Origin: Microcebus murinus
Taxonomy: Eukaryota > Chordata > Mammalia > Primates > Cheirogaleidae
Direction: 5' to 3'
Length of the DNA stretch: 64,000 nt
Assembly: GCF_040939455.1 (NCBI RefSeq)
Contig: NC_134107.1
Span: 15,315,537-15,379,536, forward strand
Part shown: in pieces, positions 10,962-20,704 of the stretch
Layout of the letters: each line of letters opens with the position of its first letter
Numbering within the stretch: position 1 is the stretch's first letter
Notes under the pieces: model-generated
Told to the model about the DNA's origin: nothing
The model's database searches: none
The model's input: only the letters and a program-made list of their open reading frames with translations
Program-made: the position numbers and the translations under genes

Positions 10962-12423
10962 AGAGCAATTCTAGGCAAAAAAAAAAACCAAAATGGGAGG
11001 TATTAATATGCCAGATATCAAACTATACTACAAAGCTGTAGTAATTAAAACAATTTGGTATTGGCACAAAAATAGGAATATTGACCAGTGGAACAGATCT
11101 GAGAATCCTGATATAAAACCATCCTCATATAGCCATCTAATCTTTGACAAAGCAGACAAAAACATACACTGGGGAAAAGAATCCCTTTTCAATAAATGGT
11201 GCTGGGAAAACTGGATAGCCACTTGTAGAAGGCTAAAGCAGGATCCACACCTTTCACCTCTCACAAAAATCAACTCATGCTGGATAACAGACTTAAATCT
11301 AAGGTATGAAACTATTAGAATTCTAGAGGAAAATGTTGGAAACACTCTCCTAGACATCAGCCTAGGCAAAGAGTTTATGAAGAAGTCCCCAAAGGCAATC
11401 ACAGCAGCAACAAAAATAAATAAATGGGACATGATCAAACTACAAAGCTTCTGCACAGCCAAAGAAACAGTCATGAAAGTAAGCAGACAACCTACAGAAT
11501 GGGAGAAAATTTTTGCATCCTACGCATCCGATAAGGAGCTGATAACTAGAATATACTTAGAACTCACGAAAATCAGCAAGAAAAAATAAAATAACCCTAT
11601 TAAAAAGTGGGCAAAGGACTTGAACAGAAATTTTTCTAAAGAAGACGGAAGAATGACCAACAAACATATGAAAAAATGCTCAACATCTCTAATCATCAGG
11701 GAAATGCAAATCAAAACCACAATGAGATATCACTTAACTCCAGTGAGAATGACCTTTATCAAAAAGTCTCCAAATAATAAATGCTGGCATGGATGCGGAG
11801 AGAGAGAGGAACACTCCTACACTGCTGGTGGGACTGCAAACTAGTTCAACCTCTGTGGAAAGCAATATGGAGATACCTTAAAGCGATACAAGTGAATCTA
11901 CCATTTGATCCAGCAAACCCATTGCTGGGCATCTGCCCAAATGATCCAATGACACTCTACAATAAAGACACCTGCACTCAAATGTTTATAGCAGCACAAT
12001 TCATAATTGCAAGACTGTGGAAACAGCCCAAGTGCCCATCAATCCAAGAATGGATTAATAAAATGTGGTATATGTATACCATGGAGTACTATTCAGCTCT
12101 AAGAAACAACGGTGATATAGCACATATTATATTTTCCTGGTTAGAGCTGGAACCCATACTACTAAGTGAAGTATCCCAAGAATGGAAAAACAAGCACCAC
12201 ATATACTCACCATCAAATTGGTATTAACTGAGTAGCACCTAAGTGGACACATAGGTACTACAGTAATAGGGTATTGGGCAGGGGGTGGGTGGGTATATAC
12301 ATACATAATGAGTGAGATGTGTACCATCTGGGGGATGGTCATGCTGGAAACTCAGACTTGTGGGGGGAGGGGGGAAGGGCATTTATTGAAATCTTAAAAT
12401 CTATACCCCCATAATATGCCGAA
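10961..12423 (+). mobile_element. L1 LINE, 5'-truncated, + strand, inserted into an L1
   Basis: The + strand frame from 10993 encodes [34 protein letters not shown] and, later, NKMWYMYTMEYYSALRNN, the C-terminal third of L1 ORF2. The 3' UTR has a G-rich tract at 12280-12380 and the end 'atacccccataatatgcc'. The poly-A tail is almost absent. The frame is open from 10993 to 11589, then needs shifts, so the copy is inactive but younger than its host. Confidence 0.9.
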
Positions 12424-12424
12424 A

Positions 12425-13130
12425 GAAATGCTACCAATTTGTGTACATTGATTTTATATCCTGAGACTTTGCTGAATTTATTTATCAATCCCAGGAGTCT
12501 CTTATATTGTCAGTGAAAGTGACAGTTTGATCCTTCTTTCCCAATTTGGATAACTTTCATTTCTTTCTCTTGTCTGATTGCTCTGACTAGGACTTCTAAT
12601 ACTATGTTGAATAGACATGATGACAGTGGGCAGCTTGTTTTGTTCTAGTTCTTAGTGGAAATGCTTTCAACTTTTCCCCATTCAGTATGATGTTGGCTGT
12701 GGGTTTGTCATATATAGTTTTTATAATTTTAAGATATGTTCTTTCTATGCCTCATTTGTGGAGGGTTTTAATCATGAAAGGGTGCTGGATTGTGTCAAAT
12801 GCTTTTTCTTCATCTATTGAGATGATTATATGACCTTCTTTTTGCTTCTGTTTATGTGGTGAATCACATTTATTGATTGATGTATGTTGAACCATCCTTG
12901 CATCCCTGGGATGAAGCCCACTTGGTAATGGTGGATTATTTTTTGGATGTGCTGTTGAATTATGTTTGCTAGTATTTTATTGAGGGTTTTTGAGTCATAT
13001 TAATAAGGGATATTGATCGGTCTGTAGTTTTCTTTTCTGTCATGTCTTTTCCTGGCTTTGGTATCAAGGTGATACTGGCTTCATAAAATGATTTGGGAAG
13101 GATTCCCTCATTCTTAAGATATATGTTTAT
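12425..13130 (-). mobile_element. L1 LINE, - strand (right piece of the split element)
   Basis: The - strand reads SGYKINVHKLVAFL at the left junction, which runs on directly into [13 protein letters not shown] of the 9166-10960 piece. Further right is reverse transcriptase sequence read in antisense, such as 'tcatctattgagatgattatatg'. This is the upstream ORF2 part of the interrupted L1. Confidence 0.85.
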
Positions 13131-13610
13131 ATAAAGACTTTACACAAATGTTCATAGCAGCTTTATTTGTAATATCCCTCAAGTTAAAACATTCCCAATG
13201 TCCATTAACAGCTAAATGAATAAACAAATTGTAATGTATGCATATAATGGAGAACTACCACTGAGAAATAAAAAGGAATGAACATAGATAATGTAATATG
13301 AATGGATCTCAATGTAATTATTCTGAGTGAAAGAAGACAGGCAAAAAAAGTACATGCTGTATGATTTCATTTATATAAAATTCAAAAATAGTAAACTAAT
13401 CTATAGCAATAGAAGGTAGATCATTGGTTTCCAGGAAATAAGGATGGAAGGTAGGGAGAGGCAGAACAATTTTTGGGGGGTAATGTTTATTATCTTGATT
13501 GTGATGATGGCTCATGACTGTATACATAAGTCAAAACTTTTCAAATTAAAGCCTTCCAAAAACTTCAGTTTGTTGTATGTCAATTATACCTCAATAAAGA
13601 GGTTTTTCTT
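13131..13610 (+). repeat. Older L1M 3' end
   Basis: Text such as 'ttcatagcagctttatttgtaata', 'aataaaaaggaatgaac' and 'tgagtgaaagaagacaggc' followed by 'gtatgatttcatttatataaaattc' is the typical 3' end of L1M elements, here on the + strand. Confidence 0.75.
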
Positions 13611-14637
13611 TCTTCTTCTTTTCTTTTATAAAGACATGATCAACAGGCCTGAGGACTGTTCCTCCAGAAAGCAGAGCTGGAGGATGGATAGATGACTCGG
13701 GTGCAGAAAACCCTGTTCTTCAAACAATTTTCTGCTTGCCTTTATTCTCATGAGAATCATCTTTCTTTAACAGAAATTTAGGAATCGCCTATTACCACTC
13801 ATAACACTATCCTGGCATGCTCTTTCCTGGCTGAATATCCTCAAAAAGTATGGCTCCATGTCTTTCTCACATTAACAGACCCAAATTGCTCAATCATGTA
13901 TTTGTAGCTTTCAGTGGTGTAGGTCATATCAGGTAACTACCCACCCATCCCCCAATCCAGGGGTGGGGATATTATCACAACTTAGGTTCCCTTGAATCAC
14001 CCTTCTGCTGGTCTGAGCAGCTATTATACAAATATTAAGACTAGATGGAGGGAGTATCTCCACTGCAAGGCTTTACTCACTTGTTATGGGTCTTTGCTAA
14101 GCCCATCATTGATTCTTTCAGGGGTTGATAACTGAAAATTAACTAATCAAGTTAGTTTCTAAAGTAACTAATCAAGATTTTCCATCTCTATTTTCTAATC
14201 CTGCAATAGACAGATGCTAGACTTTTGTATACTTACGTATTTTTCTGTGTCCCTTAATGAAGACGAGGTGCTCTGTAAGGCTCTACTCTGGGGTTCTAAT
14301 ATGATTCGAAACACCAGATGAATATAAAAGATTATTTATATCTCTTGAGGAATTCACGTTGTTCCCCATTGAGGTATTATTTCACAACTGAAGAAATAAA
14401 GCACACTGATCTTCTTAGATATTTTTTATCTTTGAATGTTCCTCAAAACAGATCCCATTGTCAGCTTTGGTCATTGAGAAATTTGCTGTTTTACAGAGTT
14501 TAAAAGATAGAACAACAAATCAATTAAAAGTAAAACACAGCCTTAATCATAGGTTACACAGTGAGTTATACCTTGTTTTATTAATTTTATGTTTAAATTA
14601 GGAAATGTTTTCAACATCAAATTACTACATAATAAAT
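13611..14637. other. Intergenic, no gene seen
   Basis: Mostly unique sequence with no recognised exon. A pyrimidine-rich patch lies near 13604-13628. Confidence 0.4.
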
Positions 14638-14666
14638 AAAAATAGCTAAATTTTTTAGCTATTTTT
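14638..14666. repeat. Perfect 13-bp palindrome
   Basis: 'aaaaatagctaaa' (14638-14650) and its exact reverse complement (14654-14666) are separated by three T. It sits just upstream of the 5' end of the next L1. Confidence 0.8.
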
Positions 14667-14667
14667 C

Positions 14668-16284
14668 TTTCTGATATAGTAATTCTTGACTTCAAACTGT
14701 ACTATAAAGGAATAATAGTTAAATCTTCCTGGTACTGGCACAAGAACAGAAGCATCGATATCTGGAATAGAACTGAGATTCCAGAGATGAAACCATCTGT
14801 ATACAGTAACCTAATCTTTGATAAAGCAGACAAAAATATACTTTGGGGAAAAGATTCTCTCTTCAATAAATAGTGCTGGGAAAACTGGTTAGCAACATGC
14901 AGAAGAGCAAATCAGGATCCCAACTTCACACCTCTCACAAAAATTCACTCAAGATGGATAACAGATCTAAACCTAAGGCATGAAACTTTAAGATTCCTAG
15001 AAGAAGATGTTGGGAATACTCTATCAGATATTGGGCTAGGCAAAGAATTCATGAGGAAGACCCCCAAGGCAATCACTGGTGCATCAAAAATAAACAAATG
15101 GGATCTCATCGAATTAAAAAGTTTCTGCACTGCCAATGAAACGATCATTAGAGCAAATAGACAACCCACAGAGCAGGAAAAAATATTCACTCTCTACACT
15201 TCCACTAAAGATCTAATAACAAGAATCTACCTAGAACTTAAAAGAATAAACAAGAAAAAATCAAACAACCCCATCAAGAAATGGGCAGTGGAAATGAACA
15301 GAAACTTCTCCAAAGAAGACAGAATAATGGCCTGCAAACATACAAAAAAATGTTCAACATCTCTAATCATTAGAGAAATGCAAATCAAAAGCACAATGAG
15401 ATACCACCTAACCCCAGTGAGAATGGCCTGTATCAAGAAATCCCAAAACAACAAATGCTAGCAAGGATGTGGAGAGACAGGAACACTCTTACACTGCTGG
15501 TGGGACTGCAAATTAGTGCAACCTTTGTGGAAAAGAATTTGGAGATACCTCAAACAGCTAGAAATAGAAATATCATTCGACCCAGCAGTAGCATTGTTGG
15601 GCATCTACCCAAAAGAACATAAGTCTCTCTATTATAAAGACATCTGCACCCGAATGTTTATGGCAGCACAGTTCACTATTGCACGATCATGGAAACTACC
15701 CAAGTGCCCATCAATTCATGAGTGGACAACTAAAATGTGGTATATGCTTACAATGGAATATTACTCAATCCTAAGAAACGACAGTGAGCTAGCACCGTTT
15801 ATGCTATCCTGGACGAAGCTTAAGCCCGTAATACAAAGCGAGATGACACAAGATCTGGAAAATGGGCTACACATCTACTCGCCATCAAATTAGTACTGAC
15901 TGATTAAAACTATGGTGCTCAAAAAACAGTAGTGTTCAACAAGGATTTGGGGTGGGAGACCCACATCTTAAGGAAGTGGTGAGCATTGTTGGGGGGAAGG
16001 GATTACCTCTATCCCTTTTTAGGGAGAGGTAAACATATACATTGTAACCAAAATGTCTGAAAAAAATCTATAATCGGGAAGTGGGCAGGGGTAAGGGGGT
16101 AGGAGGGGAAGGGTATGTACTTACAAGGTTGGTGCAGTGCGCACCACCTGGAGGCTGGACACGCTAGAAGCTCTGGCATAGCAGGGTGGGGGAGGGGGGC
16201 AGGGGCAAGATATGTAACCCTAACAATATCTGTACCCCCATAATATGAAGTAATAAAAAAAAGAAATAAAAATAAATGGTCTAT
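14668..16284 (+). mobile_element. L1 LINE, 5'-truncated, + strand
   Basis: This copy is homologous to 10961-12423 but diverged from it. Open pieces at 15051-15461 and 15516-15893 encode the ORF2 C-terminus, for example [20 protein letters not shown] and TKMWYMLTMEYYSILRND. The 3' UTR carries G-runs at 16075-16200, 'tgtacccccataatatg' and an A-rich tail. At least one stop breaks ORF2. Confidence 0.9.
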
Positions 16285-16329
16285 TTCTGAAAAATTAGCA
16301 TTCTGGAGATCAAATGGGTTCCTTAAGGA

Positions 16330-16530
16330 ATAATGACTGATATAATTGAGAGCTTAATATGTGCAAAAAATTGTTCTAAGCACTTTAAATCCAGTAACCT
16401 ATTTAATCCTTACTTATGTTTGAATTAGGTCCTGCTATCATCATTTTACCAAATAGGATAATGATCCCTGGAGAAGTTAAGTGCCTTGCACAAGATACAC
16501 AGGAAGTAAAGGGTAGCATGATTGAGGTTG
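16330..16530 (+). repeat. MIR-like SINE
   Basis: 'gtgcaaaaaattgttctaagcactttaa' followed by 'cctggagaagttaagtgccttgcacaaga' is a clear mammalian-wide interspersed repeat pattern. Confidence 0.65.
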
Positions 16531-16639
16531 ATATAGATGGTGAACTAGACCTATGGAGAGATGATGGCTTAAACACAATAGAGAGCAGGAGCTGGCTCTC
16601 TGCTGTCTCTTCTTAAACAGACACTAAGGATACTAATCC

Positions 16640-16790
16640 TATCAGATCAAGACACCACCTTGATGATGTCTTTAAACTTAATTACCTTTTTATAGGCTCT
16701 ATTGCCAAATAGTCACATTGGGGTTAGGGCTTCAACATATGAATTTGGGATGGGGGGTGGGCACAATTTAGTCCATAATAACATCTTTCT
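16640..16790 (+). repeat. Ancient repeat 3' end, same family as 23945-24335
   Basis: 'cttaattacctttttataggctc' and 'ggggttagggcttcaacatatgaatttggg' match the tail of the repeat at 23945-24335. The family is not assigned. Confidence 0.55.
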
Positions 16791-17070
16791 CCCTGACCAA
16801 GTCTTATCTTCTGATATGGTGCTGTTTATACCATCCTAGGACCTAAGTCATTAGCTCAGGCTACAGAAAATTTGCTCTAGTTCTTTTGAAATAGATTTTT
16901 GGCTTTGTTGTTGTTGTTGTAGAGCAGAGGAACTGAATGAAATTTTAAGCCCTGGGTAATTTTAAGGTTAATGTAGTAGTTCCTAATTCTTTTACTACAT
17001 ATGTTTTAAGGTTTATTAATATAAACCCCTTATTGTTATCATGCTATATGATCTGCGGGTTCTGCCTTAT

Positions 17071-17083
17071 AAAGAAGTCTTTT
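17071..17083. repeat. Left target-site duplication
   Basis: 'aaagaagtctttt' here and 'aaagaagcctttt' at 17235-17247 differ at one base and bracket a tiny L1 3' end. Confidence 0.75.
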
Positions 17084-17234
17084 GTATACATACATAATGA
17101 GTGAGATGTGCACCATCAGGAAGATGGTAACGCTGGAAGCTCAGACTTGTGGGGGGAGGGGGGGCACTTTTTGAAACCTTAAAATTTGTACCCCCATAAT
17201 ATGCTGAAATTAAAAAAAATAATAATAAAATAAA
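17084..17234 (+). mobile_element. L1 3' UTR-only insertion
   Basis: About 150 bp: 'gtatacatacataatgagtg', a G-rich tract, 'ttgtacccccataatatgctg' and an A-rich tail. It is a heavily 5'-truncated copy of the L1 family seen at 12423, 16284 and 31515, with its own target-site duplication. Confidence 0.88.
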
Positions 17235-17247
17235 AAAGAAGCCTTTT

Positions 17248-18320
17248 CTGCCTCTTTTCAACAGGCATTTTCAATTCTGTGCCATAACAAATGCTTCCAT
17301 TTATCTAACTAGGGACTATCTGAGACCCATGAAACCTGCTTACTTGGATGATATCATCCTGATTGCATCATTTGTTTCAGCTGGAGAATCACCCTTAGGA
17401 ATCCCTAAACGAAAACACCTGTTCAGTGCTTAGCTCAAGGGCCTAATGAGTTCCTGGTTCTTCTGCTATGACTTCTTTAGTATATTGTCTGTCTTATCTC
17501 TTAAAATGCCCTGGCTTTGGGTAGCATTTCCTCCCTATATTTCTTTCTACAATGGTAAGTGCTGTTGTGTGTTCATATCTAAATTCATCTCCTTTTTACT
17601 AACACTCAACCATATTTGTAGCAATTTTGCAGCTTCTCGAGCTGGGTCATTCCTTCTCTTCTCTGAGATGTTCAGGCTAAGACAGTATGTAAAAGACTAC
17701 TATGGGAACATCTTGTCAGTTCTGTTTCTGTGGAGAATTTTTCCATTCAGACTAATGTGCACAACCCTGTCTTTACAGAAATAACTATTCACCTAGGGAC
17801 TATGCTATTGTGAGCTAAGCGACCATCAAAGCAGAAACCCTACATGGCCTCTCTACAGGACAGGGAGAGATGAAATTCAGTCTTTGGAAAGAAACAAACT
17901 TAGTGGGGAAAAGCAACTCTCCACCACACCACACCCCATGACATCCTTGTTTTGTAGATAGGGAAATTCAAATTTTGCAAAGATCAGATCTGTTGCTACA
18001 CGTCATACCACTAACAAGTAGCTTGATTATAATTTAAACTCAAGCCTATCTATTGGAGAAAATGTATCAGCCTGCTATTCTTTACAAAGCAACACAACTT
18101 TTTCATGGGAAGAAAAGCTTTCTTTTATGCACCTTATGCAAATGAGGTGTGACATGATGGATATAAGTAGCATTACAAATACCTACATTTATTCTAATAA
18201 AAATAATGATCTGGTGGCTTAGAGAAAAAGACTGCTATAACTAGATTACCTGAAGAAAATACCCCCCCAACAAAATAATGAGAAAATCTCCAATGTAAAT
18301 TAAACATTGTTTGGGTCTAA
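17248..18320. other. Intergenic, no gene seen
   Basis: Unique-looking sequence. A 112-codon open frame at 17446-17784 has no exon context or known similarity. I see no named repeat. Confidence 0.4.
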
Positions 18321-18324
18321 TTAT

Positions 18325-18425
18325 TGTTTTCAGAATAATAATAATAATTTTTATTTATAATAATATGTAATTATACAATATCAATAATTATAGTATAATA
18401 TAATAATAAAAATATTATTATCAAA
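18325..18425. repeat. AT-rich low-complexity (AAT/TTA)n
   Basis: Runs of 'ataataataataatt' and 'taataataaaaatattatta' make a simple AT-rich block. Confidence 0.8.
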
Positions 18426-19434
18426 TCTCCTTGGTTTGAGCATCTCCCTGTACTGATAGACCATGTGCATCATTACTCTTCTTCCTTTGACCTGACATGT
18501 TCCTCCTTAGTCCACTGAGGGCTCCCAGTCCTCACTTCAGAGTAGACCCTTGGGGTTGGACTGCCTCAGGAAACTCTATGGCAGGTGTTGACTGCTGACC
18601 CCCACCCCACCAGGCTATTATTTTTATTTTTACTGCTATAGAAAAGTGCTTTCACTTCTACAGTCTTTCCAAATGTAAAGAGGTGGAAGCAATGTGGCAA
18701 AGGCAATCCTAGGAAACATATGATGGAGAAAGGTCCAACCAGAATTAACTCTACCTTCTATTGGAGATCATGTATGTCAGCCCTTTGAAACTGCCTGGGT
18801 TCTGGCCTCTATTAAAACATTTTCCTGGGGTCGCATGGGTGTTACTAGGTGGAACATCTGTATTGGGTGTGGTGCATGCTGATTTCTGATGCCCTTCTAA
18901 ACTGAGATCCCAAGGATTCTATGGTCACCAGTGACACCTGATGGTACTGTTAACTTAAGGCTCCTTAATAAACATAGGTAGAAGAAATTTTGTGTTGATT
19001 CTGTAAATGTGGCAACTTTTAGCTTTAAGAACGTAAAAGGGCTTTGGTGAAGACACATGAATGCTAACCTTGTTTCAGAGGGCGATTCTCCCCTTTCTTC
19101 TAGCACTGATGTCTGTCTGAGTGAGGAAGACAGAGTCTCATGGAAGGACAAGGCAGAATTAGGACTCATTTCAAGATTAATTACTGGTATGCTTTCGACT
19201 ATTCATATCCACAAGGGTATAGCCAGAGTAGAAGTGGTAGGTGATGGGCAAAGGTCTCCAAGCATACTCCCTTTGGGATGGCTGTGACGTGAGCACCGGG
19301 TTCCTTTCTCCTAGAGAAGAAAAGTCAACCCCAAACTCCGGTGAAACTTGTCTTTCTCTTTCCCCCGGAGTCAGCCTGTCCTGATCAACTACTCACCCCA
19401 TAGGTGTGGGGACTGCAGGAGGGTGAAATGGCAA
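18426..19434. other. Intergenic, no gene seen
   Basis: Unique-looking sequence with short chance frames on both strands. No exon or repeat could be supported. Confidence 0.4.
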
Positions 19435-19442
19435 CGTGTGTA

Positions 19443-19500
<58 letters not shown>
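19435..19500. repeat. (TG)n(AG)n microsatellite
   Basis: A TG run followed by an AG run of about 20 units. This explains the 'RERERERE' open frame on the + strand. Confidence 0.95.
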
Positions 19501-19503
<3 letters not shown>

Positions 19504-20128
19504 GGCACGGAATCCTCCTCTGAAATTATCTGAGACACCAACTTTGCCCACCTAGGAAAGGGCAACATTTCTTATGATTTCCATGAATTTAGTGAATAAG
19601 GAATTGTCGTTCTGATCCAACTGTATACGCACCCAAATGACAAATGTTTATCTAATTGTAGGGTTGGTTTCCTGTGGTAAAACCTCATGATTGATTTTAC
19701 CCCCAGGCCTGTTATTGTGAAACTAGGACAGGCACTTTCATCTGGTTTGGGGCTATGCTCATATCCTTCTCACATTTCACATAGAACAGAATATCTGATG
19801 TGTAAACTGGTTGTCTGCTTCCCAAATTTCTTCCCTGGGCACAAGCACACTGTGTTTCTAAGGTTAGAGTTATCTGTCAGGCTTGTTCCACAGTCCGAGC
19901 CCTAACCTTCAAGGCCATCAGCCAGGAATAGAGTACCTGCTGCACAGATACAAGGATAGAAAAAAATTCTCCTAGGCAGGGAATGGAGACTCTACCTTTG
20001 TACCAAAGAAACTTCCTATCCAGACTCTTTCTAGCATACAGTCTGGGCACCCTCCAAGTATTGAGTGATAATTGTGCTGTACCTATGGATAAATATTCTA
20101 GGGGTATGCATTGGTCAAAAGTCCTAGT

Positions 20129-20500
20129 ATACAAGGTACCTCCAGAAAGTATCCAGCCATGTCGTATGAAAAGAGAGACATTTATTGAAGATAATACAAG
20201 AAACGTTGTACATAGGACAATGATGCTTCCATCCTCTTCAAAGGAGGCACTTTGGGACCTCACACAGTTATTCCAGCATCTCTTAACTTAACCTGTACAC
20301 ATCCAACATTCTCATGTGTTCTTCCTGTTGCAGGCCTTCCAGAATGTGGATCACTTTCAACAGATTCTCGACCATCTTTGAAGCATTTATGCCACACTTT
20401 TATTTGTGCTGCACTCATTGCATCATCCCCCAAAATCTTCTGAACCATCCAAAGAAAACCTAAAGACAAAATAGCTTCACTGGTGAACTCCAACAAACTT
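20129..20500 (-). mobile_element. Mariner-family DNA transposon, deleted
   Basis: The low-coordinate end, 'caaggtacctccagaaagta' and onward, looks like a mariner terminal repeat. On the - strand, 20260-20496 encodes a helix-turn-helix transposase N-terminus with VWHKCFKDGRESVESD and then SGRPATGRT. Close to the 3' end the frame reads VLSSINVSLFIRHGWILSGG. The catalytic middle is missing and I could not find the opposite terminal repeat, so the copy is internally deleted and truncated. This is a transposon relic, not a host gene. Confidence 0.75.
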
Positions 20501-20616
20501 TTAAAGAATAATCAACACTGCTCTTTCTCAAACTCTTTTTTGAGAGGAGGGAAAACTTCCCAATTCTTTTTAAGAGGTCGGAATTACCCTGATACCAAAG
20601 TCAGACAGATACTACC

Positions 20617-20620
20617 AAAA

Positions 20621-20700
<80 letters not shown>

Positions 20701-20704
20701 AAAA
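20617..20704. repeat. (GAAA)n microsatellite
   Basis: About 21 GAAA units, giving a KERKKERK-type chance frame on the + strand. Confidence 0.97.

Noticed and set aside
10993..11589. 198-codon open frame on the + strand as a possible gene
   Set aside because: Its sequence is the C-terminal third of L1 ORF2 and it sits inside a 5'-truncated L1.
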